A stretch of DNA of 7,706 nucleotides. It comes from Acidimicrobiaceae bacterium (GTDB lineage Bacteria; Actinomycetota; Acidimicrobiia; Acidimicrobiales; UBA8190). The notes below the pieces were generated by a model that saw only the letters and a program-made list of their open reading frames with translations, was not told where the DNA came from and did not search any database. A program made the position numbers and the translations under genes. Below are positions 1 through 6,540 of the stretch, piece by piece (within the stretch, counting starts at the first letter, position 1; every line of letters starts with the position of its first letter). Location: contig DMNK01000123.1 in the NCBI GenBank assembly GCA_003453695.1, positions 22,098 to 29,803 of the forward strand, given 5' to 3'.

Positions 1-512
1 GGCCGGAACGTCGTCGTCAAGGCGAGCTGGAACGAGGACACCTCGGCCACCACCACCTCGGCGTCGCTGTGGACCGCCTCGAGCAGCGGCAGCCCGATGT
101 TCCCGGCCGCCAGGGCTCGCCTCCCCGATGCGACGAGCATGCGTGCTGCCAGGGTCACCACCGTCGTCTTGCCGTTCGTCCCGGTCACCGCCACGACCGG
201 CATGCCTGCTCGGCGCCAGGCCAGCTCCACCTCACCCACGACGGGCACCCGCCCGGCGAGGGCGAAGACCGGGTGGGCGGCGGGCACTCCCGGGCTCACC
301 ACCACTTCGTCGACTTGGGCGGCGACCGCCGCCAGGGTGGCCTCGTCCGGGCACTGCAACAGGCGCACTCCCGCTTCGGCGGCGCTACGACGCGGCCGGT
401 CGCCGGGATCGTCGTCGGCCACCACCACCTCCGTGCCCTCTGCCTGCAGGCGCGAGGTCACGGCACGTCCCGATACCCCCAGCCCGTACACGAGCACCCG
501 GTGCCGTCGCAC
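1..512 (-). CDS. murD: UDP-N-acetylmuramoyl-L-alanine--D-glutamate ligase (MurD), 3' end cut off by the window
   Basis: MurD is the cytoplasmic ATP-dependent ligase that adds D-glutamate to UDP-MurNAc-L-Ala. About 170 N-terminal codons are visible, out of roughly 450 in the family. Seen in the sequence: an N-terminal Rossmann-like segment RVLVYGLGVSGRAV, the VVSPGVP motif, the ATP-binding P-loop TGTNGKTT at residues 110-117, GNIG at 137-140 and EVSSFQL at 157-163, all typical of MurD rather than MurC, MurE or MurF. The chosen GTG start (510-512) gives MRRHRVLVYGLG and lies 7 nt after the mraY stop. No ATG is available, and a GTG four codons later would cut into the first beta strand. The Shine-Dalgarno sequence is weak (GAAG within the mraY stop region), so translation is probably coupled to mraY. 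The identity is secure; only the exact start is uncertain. Confidence 0.95.
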   Translation of the reverse strand, partial: MRRHRVLVYGLGVSGRAVTSRLQAEGTEVVVADDDPGDRPRRSAAEAGVRLLQCPDEATLAAVAAQVDEVVVSPGVPAAHPVFALAGRVPVVGEVELAWRRAGMPVVAVTGTNGKTTVVTLAARMLVASGRRALAAGNIGLPLLEAVHSDAEVVVAEVSSFQLALTTTFR

Positions 513-519
513 GTCGGCT

Positions 520-1554
520 TCAGTGCAGGTTGCTGACTTGGAGGAAGTCGGCATAGAAGATGCCGAGCCCAAGCGCGGCGAAGAGCCCGCCCAGGATCCA
601 GAAGCGCACGATGACCGTGGTCTCGGGCCAGCCCGCCAGCTCGAAGTGATGGTGCAGGGGCGCCATGCGGAACACCCGGCGGTGGAAGACCCAGAAGGCC
701 ACCACCTGGATCACCACCGACATGGTCACGATGACGAACAAGCCGCCGATGATCGGCAGCAACAGGTCGAGGTTCATCTGGAGGCACAACGCAGCCAGGC
801 CGGTGCCGATGGCCAGTGACCCCGTGTCGCCCATGAAGATGCGCGCCGGAGCGGCGTTCCACCACAGAAAGCCCAGACAGCCCCCGGCCAGGGCCACCGC
901 CACCAGGGCGAGGTCGAGCGACGAGGCCACGTGGTAGATGGAGTAGTGCCGGTACTGCCAGTACCCGATGATGGCCAAGACGGCGAAGCAGAAGGTGGCT
1001 GACCCCGACGCCAGCCCGTCGAGCCCGTCGGTGAGGTTGACGGCGTTGGCCGTGCCCACCACGACGAGCGTGGCCCACACCACCCAGAACGCGGCACCGA
1101 GCTCGAACCCGATCGAGTTCCACCGAGTGAACGACAGGTGGGTGTCCACGCCCGCCCACTGCTCCAAGGCGACGGCGTAGCCGATGGCGATGACCACCAG
1201 GGCCCCGAACTTCCCGCGCTTGTTGAGCCCCAGGCTGCGCCGGTGCCGCACCTTGATCCAGTCGTCGACGAGGCCGACAGCGGCCGCCGCCACGGTGACG
1301 AGGATCACGAGCGCCCCGCTGCGGGTGAAGGTCACCTTGGCCACGGCGTGGGCGAGCAGCCAGCCCGCCACGGCCGCCACCACCAGGGCGACGCCACCCA
1401 TGGTGGGCGTCCCGGCCTTCGCGAGGTGCATGTGGGGCCCGTCGGCCCGGATCTGCTGGCCGAAGCGCATGCGGCGCAGCCAGCGGATGAGCAGAGGGGT
1501 GCTCACGCCGGCGATCAGCAAGGCCAGGCCGCCGGCCGACATGAGGCCGATCAC
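520..1554 (-). CDS. mraY: Phospho-N-acetylmuramoyl-pentapeptide-transferase (MraY, translocase I)
   Basis: MraY is a polytopic inner-membrane enzyme that transfers phospho-MurNAc-pentapeptide from UDP to undecaprenyl phosphate, making lipid I. The 344-residue product, slightly shorter than the roughly 360 of E. coli, is hydrophobic throughout with about ten potential membrane segments. Visible family motifs are KAGTPTMGG (46-54), the Asp pair in VGLVDDWIK (D97, D98), NAVNLTDGLDG (170-180), FMGDTGSLA with D243, and the cytoplasmic triple-histidine motif MAPLHHHFE (298-305). The GTG start at 1554 overlaps the murE stop as GTGA and has a good Shine-Dalgarno sequence, AGAAGGG, 7 nt upstream. An ATG four codons later (1542) is possible but less well placed. 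The 4-nt overlap implies translational coupling with murE. murF, which usually sits between these two genes, is absent here. Confidence 0.98.
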   Translation of the reverse strand: MIGLMSAGGLALLIAGVSTPLLIRWLRRMRFGQQIRADGPHMHLAKAGTPTMGGVALVVAAVAGWLLAHAVAKVTFTRSGALVILVTVAAAAVGLVDDWIKVRHRRSLGLNKRGKFGALVVIAIGYAVALEQWAGVDTHLSFTRWNSIGFELGAAFWVVWATLVVVGTANAVNLTDGLDGLASGSATFCFAVLAIIGYWQYRHYSIYHVASSLDLALVAVALAGGCLGFLWWNAAPARIFMGDTGSLAIGTGLAALCLQMNLDLLLPIIGGLFVIVTMSVVIQVVAFWVFHRRVFRMAPLHHHFELAGWPETTVIVRFWILGGLFAALGLGIFYADFLQVSNLH

Positions 1555-2975
1555 GGGCGGGCCCTTCTGTGGCCGGCGCCTCGTCGAGCGACGACGGCCG
1601 CCGCCGCCTCCGCCCGGTCGTCGAAGGGAAGATGGCGCCCGGCGATCTCGATGCTGTCCTCGTGTCCCTTGCCGGCGATCACCACCACGTCGCCGGGACG
1701 GGCCGCCTCTACCGCCAGGGCGATGGCGGCGCGCCGGTCCGGCTCGAGCGTGACCGGCGCACCCGGCGACATGCCCGACACCACCGCTTCGATGATGGCC
1801 GTCGGGTCCTCGGAGCGGGGATTGTCGGAGGTGAGCACCACCACGTCGGCGCCCGTCTCGGCCACCGCCCCCATGGCGGGGCGCTTGGCGGTGTCGCGCT
1901 CCCCGCCGCAGCCGAACACGCACACCACTCTTCCCCCTTGCGCCAACCGCCGGGCGCTGCGCAAGGCGGTTTCGAGGCCGTCAGGGGTGTGGGCGTAGTC
2001 GACGACCACTGTGAACGGGGCGTCGGCGTCCACCACCTCGAAGCGCCCGGGAACGGGCCCGGCCGTCTCGAGCCCGGCCACCACGGCGTCGTCGGGGACG
2101 TCGAGCACGTGGGCGGTCGTGGCGGCCGCCAAGGCGTTGGCGACGTGGTAGTCACCGCGCAGCTGCAGGCGTACTCGCCGCCCGTGCCAGGTGAACGCGG
2201 TCTCGTCTCGAGTGGCCTCCACGTCGGACACCTCGGCCGCCGTGAACGACGCCGTGGGGATCGTCGCCAGCTCGAGCAGGCGGCGACCCCACGCATCGTC
2301 GGCGTTCACCACGCCGACGAGGGCGCGGTCCGGTCGAAACAGCGAGGCCTTGGCCTCGAAGTACGCCTCCATCGAGCCGTGGTGATCGAGGTGCTCGTGG
2401 CTCAGGTTGGTGAACACCGCCGCCGAGAAGGTGATGCCGTCGACCCGCGCCTCGGTCAGCGCATGCGACGAGACCTCCATCGACAGCGCCTGCATCCCTT
2501 CGTCGCGGGCCGCCGCCAGCTGGCGCTGCAGCTCCGGCGCCTCCGGGGTGGTGCGCTGCCCGCTCAGGGTCCCGATCACCGAGGTGGGCAGGCCGTGCGC
2601 CTCGAAGATCGATCCCAGGAGGTGGGTGACCGTCGTCTTGCCGTTGGTGCCCGTCACGCCCACGGTGAGGAGCGAGCGTGCGGGATGGCCGTAGAAGGCG
2701 GACGAGACTCGGGCCATGGCGGGCCGCATGGAGCCCGGCGGCACTCGGGCCTGGGGGACGTCCAGGGCGAGGGACCGCTCCACCAGCAGTCCCACAGCTC
2801 CGGCCTCCACGGCGGCAGGGGCGAAGTCGTGCCCGTCGTGACGGCGGCCCGGGACACAGAAGAACAGCGCGCCAGGGGCCACCCGGCCGCTGTCCAGCTC
2901 GACCGAGGTCACCTCGGTGTCGGAGAGAGCTCCAGAGGTGTCGAGCAGTTCGACGCCTTCGAGCAACCGGTCCAT
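1551..2975 (-). CDS. murE: UDP-N-acetylmuramoyl-L-alanyl-D-glutamate--2,6-diaminopimelate ligase (MurE)
   Basis: MurE adds the third stem-peptide residue to UDP-MurNAc-L-Ala-D-Glu in the cytoplasm. The 474-residue product has the three Mur-ligase domains in order. The N-terminal UDP-substrate domain contains TSVELDSGRVAPGALFFCVPG (begins near residue 22). The central ATPase domain has the P-loop TGTNGKTT at 108-115, MEVSSHAL at 166-173, and the probable carbamylated lysine K209 in FEAKASLF. The C-terminal domain has YAHTPD at 327-332, DNPR at 384-387 and GKGHED at 435-440. DNPR is the established meso-diaminopimelate recognition motif; lysine-adding enzymes differ there. I chose ATG 2975; GTG 2981, two codons upstream and in frame, is equally possible. 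Longer upstream extensions run into ftsI and read as Arg/Pro-rich noise. The gene starts about 28 nt after ftsI and its TGA overlaps the mraY start. Confidence 0.97.
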   Translation of the reverse strand: MDRLLEGVELLDTSGALSDTEVTSVELDSGRVAPGALFFCVPGRRHDGHDFAPAAVEAGAVGLLVERSLALDVPQARVPPGSMRPAMARVSSAFYGHPARSLLTVGVTGTNGKTTVTHLLGSIFEAHGLPTSVIGTLSGQRTTPEAPELQRQLAAARDEGMQALSMEVSSHALTEARVDGITFSAAVFTNLSHEHLDHHGSMEAYFEAKASLFRPDRALVGVVNADDAWGRRLLELATIPTASFTAAEVSDVEATRDETAFTWHGRRVRLQLRGDYHVANALAAATTAHVLDVPDDAVVAGLETAGPVPGRFEVVDADAPFTVVVDYAHTPDGLETALRSARRLAQGGRVVCVFGCGGERDTAKRPAMGAVAETGADVVVLTSDNPRSEDPTAIIEAVVSGMSPGAPVTLEPDRRAAIALAVEAARPGDVVVIAGKGHEDSIEIAGRHLPFDDRAEAAAAVVARRGAGHRRARP

Positions 2976-3003
2976 GCGCACAGTGGGGGGTCCACCGTCC
3001 TGG

Positions 3004-4890
3004 TCACGGCGTGCCCGTGGAGGTGCCGGCGGTGGCGCCGATCGTAGCGGTGCCCGTGCCCGGCCCCGACGGGCCACCACCGAGGGGCAGGGGTGTGGCC
3101 GTGCCCGCCGCCGCCGCCGGACCACCCGAGGTGGGGACGCCGTAGCGGTGCAGGGCATACCCCATGACCTGGGCGAACACCGGGGCGGCCACGGTGCCGC
3201 CGAAGATGGGCGTGGGTTGCTCCAGGACCACCACGGCGGAGAGCACGGGGTTCTGGGCGGGGGCGAAACCGGCGAAGGTGGCCATGTACGCCCCCGGGAT
3301 GTAGCCCCCGTGGGCGGTGTCGGGCACCTGGGCCGTGCCCGTCTTGCCGGCCACGGTGTAGCCGGGGATGCCGGCCGTCACGGCGGTGCCGTCCTGGACT
3401 ACCTGCTCCATCATCGTGGTGAGCTCCGTCGTGATCCCCGGCGTGAGCACACGGTGGGTCGAGGAGGCACGGGCGGCGTGCACCGATCCGTCGGAGGCGA
3501 CGGTGGCCCGCACCAAGTGGGGTGAGACGAACGTCCCGCCCGTGGCGACGGTGTTCACCATGTCGAGCACCTGCTGGGCGGTCACCGAGTCGTTCTGGCC
3601 GATGGGCGTCGACCCCATGGCCGAGCCGGGCCACGACGAGGGGTTCACGTTGACGAGGCCGGGTGACTCGCCCGGGAACCCGAGGCCGGTGGGCTGGCCG
3701 AAGCCGAAGGCGCCGATCTGCGCCGCCAGCCGGTCCCGGCCCACCAAGCCGGCGATCTCGATGGTGCCGAGGTTGGAGGACTGGGCCAGGATCTGGGTGG
3801 CGGTGAGCCGCTCGGTGGGATGGTTCTCGGCGTCGTGGAACACCCAGCCGTCGATGGTGAGCGAGTTGGGAACCGTGAAGGCCTGATCGGGCGTGACGAG
3901 CCCGTTCTGCAGTGCGGCAGAGAACGTGACGAGCTTGAAGACCGACCCTGGCTCGTAGACCTTCGTCACGGCATAGTTCGAGGGCGCCTGGGCCACCTTG
4001 CCCGTGCTCGGGTCGGCCACGAGGTTGGCCATGGCCAGGATGTCGCCGCTGTGGCTGTCCATGACCACCGCCACTCCGCTCTTGGCGTGGGAGGCGACCA
4101 CCTCGGCGGCGAGCGACTGTTCGGTCACGTACTGCAAGGGCTCGTCCAACGTGAGCTCCAACCCCGTGCCCGGCGTCGACGGCCGGCCCGATCCTCCGCC
4201 GGGGAGCGGGACGTCGTCAGGCGTGCGCTGGATCTGCTCGGTGCCCGAGCGCCCCGCCAGCATGGTGTTGTACCGGTACTCGAGGCCCGAGTCCCCGGCA
4301 CCGGCGGCGTTGGTGGCGCCGATCACCGCGCTGGCCAGCCCGTCGGCCGGGTCCACGCGCTTGCTCGACGGGAGCGTGTTGATGCCGGCCAGGCGCAGCG
4401 CCTCCACCTTCTTGGTGGTGGCGTCGTCCACCTGCCGGGCCAAGACGACATAGCCGCTGTGCTTGGAGAGTTGCGCGCTGAGCGTGCCGCCGTCCACGCC
4501 GAGCAAGGGGGCCAGGGCGGCCGCCTCGCGGGCCGGGTGGGTGATGAGCTCGGGGTCCCCCACCACGGTGGAGGTGGGTACCGACACGGCCAGGACGGCG
4601 CCGTTGCGGTCGTAGACGGTGCCCCGCGGCGCGGGCACGCTCACCGTCGTCGTGACCTCCGCCGCACCGAACGCCGAGTACCTGCCCCCCGACAGGCCTT
4701 GGACGACGACCAGGCGCAGGGCGAGGCCGGCGAAGCACAGAAGCACGACCACGCGCATGATGCCGACCCGCTTCTTCGGGGCGGCGCCCGTGACGGGTTT
4801 CGGTTGCCGAGCTTGGCGGGGTGGCGGCTGGTGACGGCGTTCGAAACCGCGACGACGTGCCGGCGCTCGGGTGGTGCCGCCGGCGCTCAC
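3004..4890 (-). CDS. ftsI: Septal peptidoglycan transpeptidase FtsI / PBP2-type class B penicillin-binding protein
   Basis: FtsI (PbpB) is the class B penicillin-binding protein that cross-links septal peptidoglycan together with FtsW under FtsQLB control. The 628-residue product has a basic cytoplasmic N-terminus (1-44, Arg-rich), one membrane anchor (about 45-64), a PBP-dimer domain starting with APRGTVYDRNG (87-97), and a transpeptidase domain. The three active-site motifs are present: SVFK at 316-319 (nucleophile S316, codon 3943-3945), SSN at 371-373 and KTGT at 516-519. The domain ends near 584 and is followed by a 44-residue Gly/Ala/Thr/Pro-rich tail; there is no PASTA domain. The start is the GTG at 4890, which overlaps the ftsL stop as GTGA. 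A start at the internal ATG (residue 45) would leave almost no cytoplasmic tail. The open frame extends upstream of 4890 but there overlaps ftsL. Confidence 0.96.
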   Translation of the reverse strand: MSAGGTTRAPARRRGFERRHQPPPRQARQPKPVTGAAPKKRVGIMRVVVLLCFAGLALRLVVVQGLSGGRYSAFGAAEVTTTVSVPAPRGTVYDRNGAVLAVSVPTSTVVGDPELITHPAREAAALAPLLGVDGGTLSAQLSKHSGYVVLARQVDDATTKKVEALRLAGINTLPSSKRVDPADGLASAVIGATNAAGAGDSGLEYRYNTMLAGRSGTEQIQRTPDDVPLPGGGSGRPSTPGTGLELTLDEPLQYVTEQSLAAEVVASHAKSGVAVVMDSHSGDILAMANLVADPSTGKVAQAPSNYAVTKVYEPGSVFKLVTFSAALQNGLVTPDQAFTVPNSLTIDGWVFHDAENHPTERLTATQILAQSSNLGTIEIAGLVGRDRLAAQIGAFGFGQPTGLGFPGESPGLVNVNPSSWPGSAMGSTPIGQNDSVTAQQVLDMVNTVATGGTFVSPHLVRATVASDGSVHAARASSTHRVLTPGITTELTTMMEQVVQDGTAVTAGIPGYTVAGKTGTAQVPDTAHGGYIPGAYMATFAGFAPAQNPVLSAVVVLEQPTPIFGGTVAAPVFAQVMGYALHRYGVPTSGGPAAAAGTATPLPLGGGPSGPGTGTATIGATAGTSTGTP

Positions 4891-5300
4891 CGCCCCGAGG
4901 CGGTGTTCGGTGCCGCGCCGCTTCCACCGTTTGCGACGAGCGGGAGGTCGGTGACCTGCGACGGCACGTTCAGCCCGTGCTGCTCCGCTTGAGACACGAC
5001 GTTGGAGGGGTTCTCGAGCTGTGCCACTTGCACCTCGAGGGCGCGCTGCTCGGTCTGGGCGGTGGTCAGCTCGTGCTGGAGGTGGGCCAGACGCACCTGG
5101 CCCTGGACGAGATAGGCGTGTGCGCCGCCGACCGCCAGCAGGCTGCACGCGGCGCAGCCGACGGCGAGCACCAGGGGCCGCCGCTTCGCCGCCGGCCGAC
5201 GCCTCCGGGGCCCGACGACACGCAGCGGTGGACGCCGACCTGTCGGCGTCGACGGCGCCGGGGCGCGACGAAGGCGCGCTGGGGCGGACGCCACTGCCAT
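4887..5300 (-). CDS. ftsL: FtsL-like bitopic cell division protein
   Basis: This is a small division protein, placed as FtsL by position between rsmH and ftsI and by architecture, since FtsL sequences diverge strongly. The 137-residue product has an Arg/Pro-rich cytoplasmic N-terminus (1-42), one membrane segment (about 43-64, LVLAVGCAACSLLAVGGAHAY), an extracytoplasmic heptad-like coiled coil (about 65-96), and a short segment NPSNVVSQAEQHGLNVPSQV that fits the FtsL/DivIC pattern of a coiled coil followed by an A...G(M/L)..P motif. A low-complexity Gly/Ala/Ser tail ends it. FtsL is known to pair with FtsB and FtsQ to activate FtsWI. The ATG at 5300 shares its A with the rsmH TGA (TGATG), and the 3' end overlaps ftsI as GTGA, so it is translationally coupled on both sides. 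A longer open frame upstream lies inside rsmH and is rejected. Confidence 0.85.
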   Translation of the reverse strand: MAVASAPARLRRAPAPSTPTGRRPPLRVVGPRRRRPAAKRRPLVLAVGCAACSLLAVGGAHAYLVQGQVRLAHLQHELTTAQTEQRALEVQVAQLENPSNVVSQAEQHGLNVPSQVTDLPLVANGGSGAAPNTASGR

Positions 5301-6256
5301 CAGGGCCTGGTCCCGCCGATTTGGTCCAGGCGCTCGAAGGCGCGCAGCCGGGCGCTCTCGGCCCGGTGGTTGCGGGCGACCTCCGCCGGCGAGGGCCGGC
5401 GGGCACCGCGGAACACGAGACGACCGAGCGGCGTCGCTCCGCAGGTGCAGGGCAGTCCCGGCGGGCACACGCAGCCCCCGGTGACGGCCTCGGTGAACGC
5501 CGCCTTGACGAGGCGGTCCTCACCCGAGTGGTAGGCGATGGCGACGCAGCGACCGCCCGGGGCCAGCATGCCGATGGCCGCCGGCAGCGCCCGCGCCAGT
5601 ACCTCGAGCTCGTCGTTCACCGCCACTCGCAGCGCCTGGAACGTGCGGCGAGCCGGGTGACCACCGGTGCGCCGGGCCGGGGCCGGGATGGCGCTGCGCA
5701 CGATCTCGGCCAGCTCGCCGGTGGTGCGCAGGGGCCGGGCGGCCACGATGGCCCGGGCGACGCGCCGTCCGAAGCGGCCCTCGCCGTGCTCGGACAGGAG
5801 CCGGACGAGGTCATCCTCGTCGATGGTGTTGACCAGCTCGGCGGCGGTGACCGGCCGGGAAGGGTCCATGCGCATGTCGAGCGGCGCGTCGTGGCGATAG
5901 GAGAAGCCGCGGGCCGCCTCGTCGAATTGCGGAGAACTGACACCGAGGTCGAACAGCACCCCGCTCAGCGGCGAACCGGCGGCGTGCGACGCCACCACGT
6001 CGGAGAGTGTGTCGAAGCGCGCTCGAACCACCTGGGCCCGGCCGGCGAACGGAGCGAGCGCCTCTCGGGCGGCAGCCACGGCGAGGGGGTCTTGATCGAC
6101 GGCGACGACGCTCAGGTGCGGGTGGGCGCCCAGGATCGCAGCGGCGTGCCCGCCCCCGCCCACAGTGGCGTCGACGACGACACCCGGCGGCACCGGGGCG
6201 AAGAGCGCCACCACCTCCTCGAGCATGACGGGCTGGTGGTCGAAGACCGGGCACAT
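5300..6256 (-). CDS. rsmH: 16S rRNA (cytosine(1402)-N(4))-methyltransferase RsmH (MraW)
   Basis: RsmH is the S-adenosylmethionine-dependent enzyme that N4-methylates C1402 in the decoding centre of 16S rRNA. The product of 318 residues matches the family length (313 in E. coli). Visible motifs: HQPVMLEEVV at 7-16, the SAM-binding loop VDATVGGGGHAAAIL at 28-42, AVDQDP at 52-57, FDLGVSSPQFD at 102-112, GFSYRHDAPLDMRMD at 117-131, RTFQALRVAVNDEL at 204-217, and AYHSGEDRLVK at 241-251 (the family usually has YHSLEDR; here Gly replaces Leu). A CxCx5CxC cluster lies at 262-272. The start ATG 6256 has a strong Shine-Dalgarno sequence, GAGGGG, 6 nt upstream (6263-6268). An in-frame ATG at 6364 would add 36 residues without similarity to the family and lacks a ribosome site. 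The stop overlaps the ftsL start. Confidence 0.98.
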   Translation of the reverse strand: MCPVFDHQPVMLEEVVALFAPVPPGVVVDATVGGGGHAAAILGAHPHLSVVAVDQDPLAVAAAREALAPFAGRAQVVRARFDTLSDVVASHAAGSPLSGVLFDLGVSSPQFDEAARGFSYRHDAPLDMRMDPSRPVTAAELVNTIDEDDLVRLLSEHGEGRFGRRVARAIVAARPLRTTGELAEIVRSAIPAPARRTGGHPARRTFQALRVAVNDELEVLARALPAAIGMLAPGGRCVAIAYHSGEDRLVKAAFTEAVTGGCVCPPGLPCTCGATPLGRLVFRGARRPSPAEVARNHRAESARLRAFERLDQIGGTRP

Positions 6257-6262
6257 CCGCAG

Positions 6263-6268
6263 CCCCTC
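6263..6268 (-). promoter_or_regulatory. Ribosome binding site of rsmH
   Basis: GAGGGG lies 6 nt before ATG 6256 on the minus strand. It decides between this ATG and the in-frame ATG at 6364, which has no purine-rich element in front of it. Confidence 0.75.
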
Positions 6269-6375
6269 GACCGGACGAAAGCCGTTGGGAGGGGTGCTCC
6301 AGCGACTCGGTTGGAAGTGGGCGGAGGAGGATTCTTCCACCGGACCGATCGAGGGGCTGCGCATGGGCCGAGGTC

Positions 6376-6415
6376 GGCACCGTCGCCCGCCGAGTCCGCG
6401 CCGGGCGACGGTGCC
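6376..6415 (-). other. Perfect 14-bp hairpin in the mraZ-rsmH spacer
   Basis: The arm GGCACCGTCGCCCG is repeated as its exact complement after a 12-nt loop, giving a stem with no mismatch and 12 G-C pairs out of 14. It sits 125 nt after the mraZ stop and about 120 nt before rsmH in the transcript. No T-run follows on either strand, so it is not a canonical intrinsic terminator. It could be a pausing or attenuation element, a processing or stability stem, or a U-less terminator. The symmetric structure is seen directly; the role is inference. Confidence 0.7.
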
Positions 6416-6452
6416 ACTGCTCCAGTTGTCGGTACTCCTATCCGTCTGTTTC

Positions 6453-6503
6453 GTGGATGTGTGGGTGTTGCTGTGAGTGTGGGCGTGGGAATGAATGGAT
6501 GGG
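6453..6503 (-). promoter_or_regulatory. C-rich, G-poor leader segment, possible Rho-loading (rut-like) region
   Basis: In the transcript direction these 51 nt contain about 27 C and only 2 G, in a G+C-rich genome where neighbouring sequence has balanced C and G. Such C>G bubbles are the recognised signature of Rho utilisation sites. It lies just after the mraZ stop and before the 14-bp hairpin, so it could allow transcription to be tuned between mraZ and the rest of the operon. No encoded protein or family is evident here. The composition is seen directly; Rho involvement is inferred. Confidence 0.35.
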
Positions 6504-6540
6504 CGTGCCGGCGCCGGTGGGCGCCAGGGTGTCGAATCGA

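Noticed and set aside
458..1159. 233-codon minus-strand frame inside mraY
   Set aside because: Out-of-frame shadow of mraY with no membrane pattern or family motif.
1555..1923. N-terminal extension of mraY into murE
   Set aside because: Reads as Arg/Gly-rich noise in the second frame of murE; the GTGA overlap at 1554 with its Shine-Dalgarno sequence explains the start.
1569..3047. 492-codon open frame on the plus strand opposite murE
   Set aside because: Shadow of murE in G+C-rich sequence; the translation is Gly/Arg/His-rich with no recognisable domain.
3820..4992. 390-codon open frame on the plus strand opposite ftsI
   Set aside because: Antisense shadow of a confidently identified gene; biased Gly/Arg/Val composition and no domain.
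6257..6364. 36-residue N-terminal extension of RsmH from ATG 6364
   Set aside because: No ribosome site and no resemblance to RsmH N-termini, which begin close to the HQPVMLEEV motif.
6421..6460. Possible second promoter for rsmH around GGATAGGAGTA
   Set aside because: The -10-like string is weak and no -35-like hexamer lies at a suitable distance upstream.
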